NCBI GenBank assembly: GCA_036971615.1
Contig: JAYKKR010000006.1
Location: 1,736,001-1,800,000 of the forward strand
Length of the DNA: 64,000 bases
DNA from: Amyloporia xantha
Taxonomy: Eukaryota > Basidiomycota > Agaricomycetes > Polyporales > Adustoporiaceae
Direction of reading: 5' to 3'
The notes beneath the pieces are model-generated. The model searched no databases, was not told the origin of the DNA, and was given only the letters and a program-made list of their open reading frames with translations. Below, one piece after another: positions 26,258-38,646 of this stretch (the stretch's first letter is position 1; each line of letters starts with the position of its first letter). A program made the position numbers and the translations under genes.

Positions 26258-27655
26258 CTATGTTTCTGTTTCCTCTCGCTCTCGAATTTCCCGTTCTAGG
26301 CGTGCACGTTCCGCCTGACGCAGTCGCATTAGTGTTAGGGACTCGTAGTCCAGTCCTGGGGCTATTCCAGCCGTACTTTCAGTAGAAACTGAAGGTATTG
26401 TGTCGGGATCTGGCTGCAAGAATACCACCAAGTCAATTGAATCAAAATCGCCCAGATAAAATCCGATGAGCTTACAAAAGAGGACGGGAACGATGAGAAT
26501 GGTGTTGATGACGGCGTTGCATCATTGTTGTTAGACGATTGTGCGAATGAAGAAGTACTTGGTATCGGAACGCTTGGCGAGCCAGAGTCCACTGTACCGT
26601 CTTTCTTCGTGGTAGCTGACTTATCGCCGCCTACCAGTTGACCCATCTTCTTCAGCCAGCCGATCAAGTCAGGCTCCTTGCCCTCGGCCCAATCCACTTC
26701 GATGTCCCCGAGGCCGCTTTCCGCTCGTCCACTTGCACATACAGCGGCAAAGGCACCGCCAATCTGACGAAATGCGACGAGTGCGGTTGCGCGTTTTGGC
26801 TTCTTCGGGGCCGAGGGCTTCAGTGACAGTACAACAGCGGATTCGTCGATGGTGCCAAAGGGCGAGAGCAACATCTTAAGACTGGAGGGGGTGAGGAGGG
26901 TTGGATGGGCAGAAAGGGCATATTTTAAGCGAACAGTGGTATCCAGAGAGCCTACGTTATGGCGAACGGTTCGCACTATTTTTCAAAAGGCGAAAGGAAT
27001 ATAGGCACGCACCAAGTGTGGGAGGCTCATTCTCTGTGACTTTTGCTTTCTCTGCGGCCAGGGCATCCATGTCCCTCCTCTTAAGCTCCTTCTCACGCTC
27101 CTCACGCAATCGCCGCCCCTCCTCCATGACACGCTCGTTCTCGAGCCATCTAGCCCTTTCCTCTTCTTCCTTCTCCAACTTTGCTTTCTTGAATGCACGT
27201 TCCCGGGTTTCAAGCTCCTCGACCATTCCCTTGCGCTTCGCATCATGCGATGCAAATCGAGTCTTCCGAGCTTCTTTGACCCGCAATTTGGCGTCCAGCG
27301 CCATGCGGCGCAGAGGGTCGAGGAGAAGCTCATACGCCTGATTGAGTTCGTGGAACTTGCGCGCTATGAAAGTCAAGGCGGAACATCATTTACGTGAACG
27401 TCTCCTCCCTGCTAAAACCCGAGATAGTGAACGCACCTGCGTCTGGATTGCCACGGTTCTTATCGAGAAGACTTGGGTTAGAGAGCAGCGTTCAAGATCA
27501 GATGAGCACCCTAGCGTAGTATCGATACATACTCTGTCTGGATGAACCTTGAGCGATCGTTGACGATACGCGGTACGTATTTCGGACTCGGTGGTGTCCA
27601 GAGTCACGCCAAGGAGCTCGTAGGGGTTGACCTCTTCTGCATCTGAGCTCGACAT
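26258..27655 (-). CDS. DnaJ/RRM protein (DNAJC17/Cwf23-like)
   Basis: Class C J-domain protein of the type associated with the spliceosome. The N-terminus reads NPYELLGVTLDTTESEIRTAYRQRSLKVHPDR, with the HPD tripeptide, then after introns FHELNQAYELLLDPLRR. A long charged helix (27.25-27.0 kb; KRKGMVEELETRERAFKKAK) follows. Then comes an RRM-like domain (VRLKYALSAHPTLLTPSSLKMLLSPFGTIDESAVV, ATALVAFRQIGGAFAAV) and a last exon, LDYESLTLMRLRQAERARLEREIRERE, with the stop at 26258-26260. Order and size (roughly 370 aa) match DNAJC17 and Cwf23. The start at 27655 lies about 260 bp from the divergent Num1-like gene. Confidence 0.88.
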
Positions 27656-27794
27656 AATTCACGCTTGCACTAACAACTTGTACAGCAGATTGTATTTGTC
27701 GTCAGAATCGTGCGAGATAGACCGAGCCAGACCAAAGCGATGTCGAGAAGAAAGAGATAGCGCGGGAGCAGTTACCCCGCCATGACGGTAAGGC

Positions 27795-27806
27795 AATGGC
27801 ACGTGA
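27795..27806. promoter_or_regulatory. possible E-box in a shared divergent promoter
   Basis: The sequence GGCACGTGACTG contains CACGTG, the site of bHLH factors such as Cbf1. It lies between the DnaJ start (27655) and the Num1-like start (27913), so it could serve both genes. The motif is visible; its use is inferred. Confidence 0.25.
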
Positions 27807-27912
27807 CTGTGGGACAAAGCAGGACGGGAAGGTTGGTGTCTGTTCGTCTCCCAACACGCGTTCGCGCCCGCGTTGGTATTTTACCACCGCCGCCGCGTGT
27901 TGGCTGCGTAAA

Positions 27913-30900
27913 ATGCCCACCTTCTCCGACGGCGACGACAGTGTCGACGCCCCCAACATGCATCACGGTCTTTCTTCCAATGGCGATATGCGCCTTCATC
28001 TTCAGAATCTGCTTGACAACAAGGAAAAACAGCTGCAGCAGGCAGGCACGCTCGGGCAGCAGCTTCTTGCGCAGCGGATGGAGCTGGAGGAGCGGATCAG
28101 GCAGTTGCAGGAACTGGAATTGGACACCAGTAGCGATGAGGACGATGCGGACGTGAGCGTACGTGACAAATACCGCGAGTTGGCAGATACCATCAAGGCA
28201 TGGGATGTCGAGAATGAGCAGCTTTCAGTCGCGTTCGGGACCAAGGTAAGTATCGCGAACTTCTCCAGAAATCTGAAGGTTGATCACAGTTGATCGTGCA
28301 GCCTGTGAATGGTCTGCAATCGCATGCAGACTTGTCTCGTGAAGTTGAGCGCCCAGATCGCTCAGTAGACAGGTCCAAGGCGGCCGCGGGGCCCTCAGCA
28401 GCACAATCTTCGCGTCGCGCCAAGAATGCTGCGCACCGTGCCGATGACGTCGGTGCGTCCATCATCTAAGTAGCACCCTTTTACCTTTGACATGGCCAAA
28501 CAGAATTTGCGTTCGAAATTGGGAGCGGGCTGTTGACGGAGGTGCGGCGACTGCAGAGCTTGCTTGGAGAACGCGACAAGGCTATCCAAGACATGAAAGA
28601 GGAGAAAGATGACTTGGAGAAGACGGTCGAGAGTCTTCGTACGGCACTGCGGGAGCAGGAGCAGTCGGCGGACAAGTTCAAGGAGGAGAACTGGAATCTG
28701 GAAGTAACACTGCAGGAGCTGCGCACTCACCTCGGAGACTCTCAGTCGTCGGTACAACGGCTGGAAGGTGAGCATAAGCGCTTGACCAAGATGCTCACAA
28801 GTGCACGCGAGGCCGTCGATCTGCACAAGAACGACGCGGAACGACATCAAAATGCATTCGAAGAGCTCAAGGCTAAGCACGAGACGGATGTCGCGCAAGC
28901 TCGAAAGCACGCCGCGAGTTTGCAGCGTGACAAGTCGGACCTGCAGCAATCCCTTGACTCCTTGAAAGCGGACATGACCAAGGGCAACAGGCGCTTCCCT
29001 CGCTTCGGCTCACCATTAACACCGAATGGCGCTGCTGGCTCAGACTTGCTTACTCCTGGAAATCAGGACGAAGACGACGTGTTTGGTACCACTGGCCGGG
29101 CGTCTACGAACAATAGGAAGAACGTCGATAACACAGCGTTCTTCTCTGCCGAAGCATTTGACGACTATGCAGACTCTTCTCCCGAGCCGTCCCCATCCAA
29201 GCCGTTCCTCGCTCCCAATCATCCCAGTAATGAAATTGAAGCGCTGCAGCAGCGGTTGGCGCACGCCCAGAGGCAGATCAATACGTTGAAGGGTACGCTA
29301 CAACGCGAGAAAGAGCTCCGAATGGAGTACAGGCGTAAGCTCGACTCGTCTCCAGGCTACTCAATTGAGGAAGAGGAGGAAGAATTTGTTGACGAGGAAA
29401 CGCACGAGCCTAAGCCTAAGCCGCGCTTGACTCCTTATCGTTCCGGCAGAGGCCGCGGAAGGGGAAGGGGCAAAGGTGGCCTTACACTTATCCAACGTCT
29501 GGGAATGGCTGCCCAGAGTCCGTCATCTGAGTATAACGACGACGAGCCCCGGGAAACTTCCCCCCCGCCGCCTGTCCCACCACTGCCTGCCGCCTTCCAG
29601 CTTGACGATGATGGGGAGAAGGAGGAGCTACAGCAAGAGGAGGAGGAAGTTGATGTAGAAGCGTCCCCTTCTCCGCCCCAGCCACTCTCCAATCGCACGA
29701 GTGTGGACGGTATGGACCCTGCATTCGCGAATGTCCTCCGGCGATCTTCTTCTGCAAGCTCGCTTCCTCATAATGGCAGTCCCCTTCGACAATCTGTCAT
29801 CGCAAGAGTATCTCGAGGAGGTACTCTCCCTCGTCGCTCAAGGGGTGGTGCAGCGTTCCAAGAAGCGCGGCCGCCTTCCTTGGTCGGACATCCAGAGGCT
29901 CTAGCTGCCGAGCTCGGACTTGGGTTCGGCAATTCCGTGGCAGACGACTCCGTCGAGGAGCATGATACTCTGCATGCCGTCGAGACTGCTGACTTCGCGT
30001 GTCAAACTGACTTTGAGGAGACTGCTCCAGCAACCCTGCCGCCAATCCATGTCACGCCCGCTATGTCAGATATGGGCGTACAGGCTGATCCAGAGCCTAT
30101 CCCAGTGGTGAAGACATCCGAGGTCTCTTTGCAGACGAAAGATGAGCCTAAACCCGTTCGGACAGAGACGGGTATCCAGCATGAAGCTTTAGAACCCGTA
30201 CGGACATTTATGTCCATCTCAATGATGACCGAAACGGAGCCAGAACCAGAACAGATACAGATTCCGCCAGCCCCTCTTCTTGCTCAGGCCGAGACACAGA
30301 CCTCTCGCATGCACTTCTCCGAGGTTGACATTCAGACGGTTCCTGAACCTGAACCGATGCCTGTGGAGAAGACTGACATGAATATCCAGACTGTGTCACT
30401 TCCTGTCCCTGTTCTTTCTGAGATGCAGACACAAACGTCCACCCACGTTGTCGTGGATGCTGAAGTGCAGGCAGAACCGACCGAGGTACCTCATCTGTTC
30501 GCTGCTGTTGATTTGTCCGTTCGAGAGGCATCTCTCGGCGACTCGAGCGGAGATACCACCATTCATGCTACGCGCAATCGTCCGGCTTCATTTGCTCTTT
30601 CACAAGCAGATTCTCTGGACATCTATGACATCGAAACGGAGACAGGTTCTATGATGGAGACCGATACCGATGACTATCAGGATGCGCAACAGAGTATTGT
30701 AATGCCAACCCCGACCGATTCAACGAACGACTTCCATTCTATCATGACGGTCTCAGACAACGACTTCTCAGAGAGTGAAGATGACAATGAGAGCATCAAA
30801 GCTTCTCGTCTGCCCAGTCGGCAAGATTTGTCTGCGATGTCGTCCAGCGCTTCTTTCCCTCCGCCATCGCCGACGACCGTTTACCAGCCTCATGTCGCAC

Positions 30901-33140
30901 TGACATATGAGTCCAAGGCCATCTCCACAGAGGTCTTCGAAGAGCCAAGGGTCGAACCTACTCCTGCTCAGATAGATATCCCTGCACCACAGGCAGTAGT
31001 TGAGCCGAGACCGGAGCTCGCAGAAGCGTCGATCCAGACAGATGAATGGGCTCCTCCTGCAGTCACTGCTCCTCCGCTTCCCGTTGCAGCGCCGATCACT
31101 GCTCCTCCTACTCCTGCACCTGGCCCCGTCCCGGCCCTGTACCGTGTTGGTGTTAATTCCCAGCAGTTCCAATTCATCTCCCCGCCATCGTCAGCTGGCC
31201 CAACTACAACGTCTCTGCCACCAGTTGCCGCTCCTTCACCTAATACCACCGTCCGAGACTCAAATACCACTTTCATTCCCCGTCCCCGCACCTCTCATTC
31301 AGACAGACGACAATCGATCGAGTCCACACTCTCGTCTGTCATGGATGATATTGTCAGCCGTTCCCGTACACCTTCAAGTGTCCCGAATGCGATTGACAAA
31401 TCCCGCCCGCCGATGATGGTCCTCCCGCCGCCACCGCGCGCACCTCCACCACCCAACAGCATGCCTCCGCCTCCGTTTATACCTGAGAAGAGGCTCTCCC
31501 ATGATATGCCACCGCCCCGCCCCTCTTCGCCACCTCCTCCAGAACTTATACAGCGTGCTACGACACCGACGTTTGGAAGTGTCTTGTCCGTCCCTGGGAC
31601 AAGGGCTTTCGGACTGCGCCAACACGGGTCCAGTATGCCGCCATCCCAGCAGGGCTTACGTGAGCTACCTTCCACCAGCAGCTTCCGATCTGCTGCGAAT
31701 GCTGCTGCGCGAGCACCATTATCAAGTCCAACTCCATCTGCAATGTCGTTCGGTCTCCGAGAGAGAGAGCGTCGGGAGCTTTCCACCACGTCTCTCAACT
31801 CTGGTGGTCATAGTCTAGGCTCTCAACGATCTTCCATCTCTTCAGACCATCACGCTTTCCACCAGCACAATTCTACGAGACTTGCTGATGCGGCTGTCAT
31901 CGCTGATCGTTCAGCGGACGTATCCTCTCGTACTGCTGGTGTAGGCTCGACAGATCCAGCTGTAATCCACGCGATCACGCAAACGATGATCGGAGAATTC
32001 CTGTATAAGTATACTCGTAGGGCTATTGGTAAGGGCCATGGATCCACGAGGCACAAGCGATTCGTGTGGATTCATCCGTATACGAGAACACTATATTGGA
32101 GTTCGGCCGATCCGGGTTCATCGAATGTCTCTGAATCCAGTGCGAAGAGCGGTGGGTGGTCGTACATCGCTATCAACAGTAATCATGTCACTGACTGCGC
32201 TCGATGTCTGCAGCATATATCGAGGCGGTGAGATCAGTGCTTGATCCAAATCCTATGCCGCCTGGCATCTATCAGTACAGCGTTGTCGTGTCTACGCCGC
32301 AACGAGAGATGAAGTTCACAGCTCCTACAAAGGACAGGCACGATATCTGGCTCAATGTTTGTGATGTCGCCCCGTTGTATGAGCAAATGCTAACCCAATC
32401 TGTTTCATGACCGACAGGCGCTTAAATATCTCCTTTCCCGCCCAGGTGCCATGCCGGTAGGTTCTCCCGGCGGTCCTACTCAGGCTCCGTTGAGTCCCAT
32501 GTCTATGGACAAAGAACTTCCTGAGGACGAGAATCATTCGCGCCACCATGTGATCTCAAGTCCTCAGAGTCAACGAAGTACGCGCACAGGCAGGACAGCT
32601 CTTAGTGTGGAATCTTGGAACGTCACTCCTCGCGGGCAACGTAGTCGTTCGCAGATCTCCCTCGGAGGATCACTCGGAAAACGTTCGGGCACACCTGCAG
32701 CAGAATATTTACGTTGGGCCGAACACGACAACTTACATAGTCCCACGAAGGAATATGAACAGATACCTCGTCAAGATGAAGAGGACCTTGACTTCGAGCT
32801 GCATGACGACACAATGTCGGACGGCGGATTTGAAGGGTTAGAGAACGTGCGTGCCTGTTGTGATGGTCGACATACGGTTGGACGATCTGGCAAGATCGAA
32901 CACCATCATCACCATCACCATAACCATGACCACCTGCAGCGTGAACCATCGCGTACGATGGATCAACATTTGCATGCCGCTCCCCCCGAACTTGCACGGC
33001 CTGCGTCTCCTGCATGGTCTTTCCGTTCGCGTGCCGGTAGCTCAACTTCTCATGATGGCGCTGGCTTCTTCTCAAGGTTCGGTTCGAGACGGTCAACGAA
33101 AACTATACCGGGTATATCTGTTGGGGCGCACGATCAATAA
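27913..33140 (+). CDS. Num1/ApsA/Mcp5-type cell-cortex dynein anchor
   Basis: Cortical protein that anchors dynein (and mitochondria in yeast) at the plasma membrane for nuclear positioning. The ATG at 27913 (MPTFSDGDD) is preferred to an upstream in-frame ATG at 27796. The N-terminal coiled coil (DNKEKQLQQAGTLGQQLLAQ) is typical of ApsA-like proteins. A second coiled coil (28.5-28.98 kb), an RGRGRGRGKGG patch (29.44 kb), a long low-complexity region with repeated xIQTxxEPEP units (30.0-30.48 kb) and proline-rich runs (31.05-31.55 kb) follow. The C-terminal Mcp5-type PH domain (FLYKYTRRAIGKG, KRFVWIHPYTRTLYW, then after an intron AYIEAVRSVLDPNP, and MKFTAPTKDRHDIWLNALKYLL) binds phosphoinositides. 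Four introns were found, at 28.25, 28.45, 32.15 and 32.36 kb. About 1,670 aa. A seven-histidine run is near 32.9 kb. Confidence 0.9.
29991..30480 (+). repeat. degenerate LC8-motif-like repeat array within the Num1/ApsA homologue
   Basis: In about 165 residues the protein shows ACQTD, GVQAD, SLQTK, GIQHE, ETQTS, DIQTV, NIQTV, TQTST and EVQAE, spaced roughly 15-25 residues apart and separated by EPEP/PxPV linkers. A further SIQTD is at about 31.03 kb. These resemble the TQT/GIQVD motifs that bind dynein light chain LC8 (Dyn2). Repeats are seen; binding is inferred. Confidence 0.6.
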
Positions 33141-33720
33141 TATTGCATACGGCTTGGTAATTCTTGTCGAGTTCTCATCCATTCATATGTTTTGGTTTGC
33201 TTTCTTATTACTCACCTACATTCGTTTAGTGATACTTTCCTGTTCATGATATTTCCTCTATCCTTTTCATCCTTTTCAGCTTAGATCGCATGTATTTCGA
33301 TTATATTGTGTGCAATTACGCAGAATGCACGAGCCACTCCTTCTGTCAGATAGCGCAATGGTACACATTACAAGATGCAAGATCTACGGACTGATTGTAC
33401 CTTCCGCCGCCGTCACCTAACCAATTTTATATCCTACCATTACTATGAAGCACCCAGGAAAAACATAAAAACATGTGGAGTGAACGACATGTATCAACAG
33501 TCAATAGACTAATGCTGATGAAATGTGTCCAGTCCGGATTCAGAAGCTCCGACTCGTATCAAACAAACCTCAGGAGTCACTAAATAGACATCGAAATCCG
33601 AAGCAGAGTCCTTTCAATTGCATCTTCCCTCGCCTCCTAGCCCCCCTACGCGTGCAAATACCACATCGCTGGACGTCTATGCAACGATACGGGGAGACAT
33701 AGTAACGGTGACACTGGAGG
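33141..33720. other. convergent 3' flanks, no gene seen
   Basis: The space between the stops of the Num1-like gene and the DUF6533 gene. Nothing recognisable beyond short frames. Confidence 0.4.
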
Positions 33721-35232
33721 TCACATCTGGCTCAACTCGACCGATGTGTGGAGAACGTAGGCCGATGGCCGATTTGCCACCGGTTTCCATTCGCGCAGGT
33801 TTGGGGACTCAACTGCCTTCATTTTGAGAAAAAGGCGGAAAGTTAGAATGTTGTCCAAAGACCATGCGACACTAAGGAAGCCGGTCATAATCTTGTCTCT
33901 TGACAACGGAGCCATACGCACGATGGTGTGAGAAAGATCGTTTCGATCTGGAATAGACACGACAGTTAGTTCGCAAATATGTTCAATACTTTGTAACACA
34001 CATTGCCAGAGACGTCCGGCGCAAGTTGGATTATTCTTAGGACTGCAGGATATTGAGCTCAAGTTGGCAAGCTTCTCTGATATAACGGAATTGGCCTACC
34101 AAGACATGCCTGTCAGGCGTTCTGGTTAGCCTCTCACTCGGATTACGACAATACTTATAGCTACACCTACCAAAAAGATCAAAACACCATCTCGAATGAG
34201 ACTTGTGATTATCTCTGAGTCATGCCTTCGAGGCCTGTTCATAGCATTTGCAATAAGAATCACGAAGACGTAAACATCATAGAGTAGCTATGTCAGGATC
34301 AGTTCCCAAGCACAGCCAATGGAAAAGGAGCCAGCGTACCATGCCACCCCACACGCCTGCCGTAAGATACACTAGATGAACGTAACTCTCGCTCGGATTC
34401 ACAGTGCACATTTTGAATGGCCTGAAATATTCCATCTGATCTGGTAGAAACAATTCAGCATACGATTCATGCGGAGATTCTGGTACCACTACCGAATGAT
34501 CTATGCACAACCAGGATAGCGAAAGTCACTGATGTGCAGAGGCACACGATAAATCCCCCAACTAGAGCATATTTTATCGGCTTCTTGTTGTCCCAAAGGC
34601 TATACGCACGCAGGAGGAGTACGACTGTGTGGAGATCAGTCGTCATAAACCGATTTTGAAAGACGTGGAAGACTGGCATTGCGATAATGCACTACCAAGA
34701 ACGCCATACACGCAGACCACCACTACAACGCCACGACATCTGGCATTGTCTCAGTCTACAATTCGTGCATCTGCCATCGTAGTGCTTGCAATGGGAAGAA
34801 CTCACGCCTGCAACAGGGTCAGCACCTTACTGAGAACACCTGTCACGGTAGATGTAGTGAATGGCTCACAGAATCATTGAGAGGTACTCCACACCCGGCA
34901 TATACTGTAGAATTCATACGAAGTCAGAAGTGAGCTTGCCGAATGCGATTTGTTTTGACGGCTGAGTGGAACCTACTATATGCAACAAATATCATGCTCG
35001 CTTCTGCAGCATAGCGATTGAGCACAATAATGGTCTGCAGAGTTGACCATGTTGCAGGCTGTCTCCATATCAGTTCAATTTCCTTGCCAATGATCAAGAG
35101 GTGATCCCAAAGGGAAACGGTAAGGCCAACACCTGGAATTCCAATAAGCGTGAGTGGTCAGTTGAATAAAATATTCAGACCTGAGAGATATCTCGTCGCT
35201 AAGAAATACGTCAGACCGGGGGAATCTGACAT
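33721..35232 (-). CDS. DUF6533-family multi-span membrane protein
   Basis: Mushroom-lineage 7TM-like family of unknown function. The first exon starts MSDSPGLTYFLATRYLS (35232). After an intron the DUF6533 signature follows: VGLTVSLWDHLLIIGKEIELIW, then LQTIIVLNRYAAEASMIF. Later exons give a helix with VVLLLRAYSLWDNKKPIKYALVGGF and a membrane span after it (34.6-34.5 kb), MNRPRRHDSEIITSLIRDGVLIFLVG (34.2 kb), and SLDNILTFRLFLKM near the end. These are the standard positions of the family's later membrane segments. The stop is at 33721. The exons between 34.9 and 34.65 kb are unclear and contain stops in the frames I tried, so a small lesion is possible. Confidence 0.72.
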
Positions 35233-37511
35233 TACGATGGGATAAAAGAAATCAGAGGGATAGCACCTTGGAGGACTACAGGTCACTTGTTATATAGTTG
35301 TTGCTGATTAGGCGCTTCAAGTGGATAAACAGAAAGACGACTTCCATTTCATCAGCGAGTTGGCCGTCAATTTGCCCAGACTGTCATTCACGGTCAATAT
35401 TTATCATGATCAGGAATATGAAGCAGATGATGCACTATAGGCGTCATGGTGCATGAGGCTTGGTCCATTCAGTGACTCTAGATGTTGACCTGACACGACG
35501 ACAGCCCTAGGTGAGTCGACGTTACTCAGTACGTAAGATATGTTGTTCCACACGTACCGACTTCGAAGGGTCCGCATTGCATCACGATATTTTTGGTTAG
35601 AACGGGTCTTCAATAACACATCAGTCACTCGTCTGCTCGGACAGGCAAGTTCACCGATTGCCACATTGCTAGATCCAATGACCTCAATTGACCGACATCG
35701 TTATGGGATAATTGTGAGACCCGGGGAAGGCCATGTGTGTAGTCTGAAAGCACCATAACAGACCGTAGTGGGCAGCGATGACTACCAGCTAACCCGGAAC
35801 GAATTCTCATGCAAAACCATCATGATCACAAGAAGCCTTGAGCTATTGAGCGTTTTCCCATGCTGTGCAAGCTTCATAATCTTCGGGATACCAGAGAACG
35901 ATGAGGCATGCTAACACTGGATGATACTTTCCGTAACATGTGGGAGACAGGATCCAGTCTAGTCATGCTTACAGTATGGCCATGTCAATTCCCGAGTGCA
36001 ATTTCCCAATCAGCTGAGTACGCACGATGGTATTGAGAAGCGCGTTGGCGTCGCTGCAATGATAGATAAACAGATAATGGTGATCAATGGCAGTACATCA
36101 ACTATAAGCCCATCTCACCACAGCCCCCGAAATAGACGGCTTCTGCTGTCCTACACAGCCAACACTTGTTCGTCATGTTCCTGGCTTACCAGTTGACCAA
36201 TAGAGAGATAAATTTGGCTGCATGCTAGCATATCCCTGAGTATCAACCCTCAAAAGGACGATTCTGCTTCGGCAGTACTGTCTGATGCGGTTTCCCATTA
36301 TAGATACCTTTCATGAATGAGCAATCTCACCCTACGACATCCACACGTTCTTACCATACGACATTTTACGATTGAGAATTTGTGGAGATCGTACTGATCA
36401 CGGCCTACACAGCCCATGTAGGTTATCGGACGTCGTTGCTATCATACGAACGTTATAGGAGCTCTTCGTGCTGCCCCTCTGCATCCAGCACCAAGCATGT
36501 ATGCGTACTGCAAGAGTCGAGGTCAGCGCCATGCGATCAGAGAACAGGGAGTAAATAAAATCGAGGAAAGCTGACCTTGTTTCAGTAGCTAATATGCGTA
36601 AGGCTGTTGTATTTGGTTTACCCGCTACTTCCACTCGCAGCTGTCACCCATCGTTTGAACCGCCTCTCGTTCTTTCCTCCCACGTGCATAAAGAGGACAC
36701 TTGATTTCGCCTCCATGATAGGAAGCGATGCTTCTACTTCGCAGCACAGTATGACAGTCCAAGTCGTGTAAATGGAAACTCCCCAGGGGTTCGTAACAGG
36801 TAACAGTCTCTCTTCGTCGAGCCGTCCAATTTCAAGTCACGTTGGTTGTAGTGGACGTGGAGCCGAATGTTGCGAATCACCAGTAATGCCACTTGAAACA
36901 TCAGAGTCGACGCTAGATCCTCGTATGTATACGCAAAGCATTCGACGCAGCGACTGCAAATTGATGCCATACCCCAGACTGAGATTGCTTCCTGTATCAA
37001 TAGCTGCTCGAATTGTTACTGGGCGACTGCACTTAGGATGTGGTCAACGATCCGAGTTGGCAAGAGTTATGTGGGAACTTTTTCGTGGTTCTTGACCAAA
37101 TATTCATTCGAGAGCGACCAGTGATCATTGAATCTGTACCTCCGACACCCGTCCGGAAACCCAGTGGTTAGGTCGACGCTCTGCGAAGCAATTGAGGCAG
37201 ATCCCAACTGATCAAGGAATAGCGGTCTGCACAGGTAGTAGTCTTCAGTGAACACAGTAAACATGCGGATCAACGTTCGCAAGGTCAGGCTTCCAAGATC
37301 TCCGTGCCAGTCTTGAGAGACTCGGACTCAGACAGAGCAGGCCATATGATTGCCAGAAACAAATAGACGCTGATCGCCACTCAACGGCATTTCCCGAGAC
37401 GCGTCGCCATTAAAATCAAGTTCGAACAACCGTTTCAGACCGTGTACTGAGTACGCGACATAAACGCGATACAACCACGACTCCGCGCGATTGTCGCCTG
37501 CCTCTTGTCCA
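35233..37511. other. long stretch without a confident gene
   Basis: About 2.3 kb. Minus-strand fragments such as FQVALLVIRNIRL (36.9 kb) and LDFIYSLFSDRMAL (36.55 kb) are hydrophobic, but no set of joined exons gives a recognisable protein. It may be the remains of another membrane-protein gene next to the DUF6533 gene. Confidence 0.4.
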
Positions 37512-38646
37512 ATGAATCAGCAATTTCAAGGACAACCGGGGAGGCCTCAGGTAATTCGCATTAATTTATTTCTTATCTCTTTCACCCAACACTTCGTGCA
37601 GTCTGGGGACGCGTCTCATAATCAGCCACCACAACAACACAGCGGACCTTCGCCTGCGATTCGGCGAGGAGCAGACGAGCTTATTCTACTTATTGAAAGC
37701 GAGAAGGAAAAGGCTCGCCAATCTGTTCTCCAGGAGTTGGCGGCTCGTGAAAAAGAGCACGACGCATTCCGCGCGAAAGCGACCGAAGCGCTCGCAGCTG
37801 CTCTCAATCGTGCGGCTTTGACGCAAACTCATGCCCAGAGCAGGATCGCTCAGATTCAGGCTGAGGCGGACGCTACTACTCAGGAGCTGCAGAAAGCAAA
37901 GGAGCTTATTGCCTCCCTAGAGTCGGAGCGCGCTGCCGCCGCGCAGAAAGCCGCGGATCTGTCGCGAACGTCCGAGACAGGGATGCAGCACTGGCAGGAA
38001 CGCTACCACGCATTAGAGCAAGAACTCGAGCAGTTTAGGTCGACTACGCACACAGAAATCGAGGGTCTGAAGAGCCACATATCCTGGCTCGAAGCAGAAC
38101 TTCAAAACTCCCGGTTTCGGGTCACGCACGACGACAAAACCGATGATGATATATTTATGACTGACTCTAATGGACCGTCTGGAATGGGGAACTTTGACTA
38201 CGTAAGTGCGGTCGAGACGCATGACTTCGTCTTATGATCTGATATCCCAGAACGAAGGTGGCGGACACCTAGGCTATCTCGATGTGGGCCCGGGTCGGGA
38301 CGAGCCTGCGTTACAGGATGGTCTCTTCTTGGATCCTATCGATCAGCTCTTCCGCGACACTTCGAGTTTTACGTCTATGGCAGACCTCTCGCGGCCCATT
38401 TCGACGCTGTCTGGCGTCACCGCTGTAATGACGCCGCCGCGTCGCCCCACGCCAGCTCGAGACCCAAGTCCAACCGTGGCTGAGCCTGTTGCAGAATGCA
38501 GCCCTCAGGTTCCCCAACCGGCAGGAAAGCAAAGGCGACTCATCATTCGCCCGCCGGTCGAGAGGGTCAAGCGACGGGTGATCAAGATGAGGGTTTCACC
38601 TCCGAATGATGAAGAAAGATCGCGTTGCGTTCGCATCAGAGATTAA
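37512..38646 (+). CDS. uncharacterised coiled-coil protein
   Basis: Family not recognised. The ATG at 37512 (MNQQFQGQ) begins exon 1, which ends CCTCAG before a GTAATT donor. Exon 2 begins SGDASHNQPPQQ. A long Ala/Glu/Gln-rich coiled coil spans 37.68-38.1 kb (LILLIESEKEKARQSVLQEL through GLKSHISWLEAELQ). An acidic turn (DDKTDDDIFMTDSN) is followed by an intron with donor GTAAGT. Exon 3 carries a proline/serine segment (VMTPPRRPTPARDPSPT) and a basic end (RRLIIRPPVERVKRRVIKMRV) that could be a nuclear signal. About 345 aa. All joints keep the frame. Confidence 0.7.

Noticed and set aside
32880..32935. Histidine run (HHHHHHHNHDH) in the Num1/ApsA homologue as a metal-binding domain
   Set aside because: It is a simple CAC/CAT repeat in a low-complexity tail without other metal-site features.
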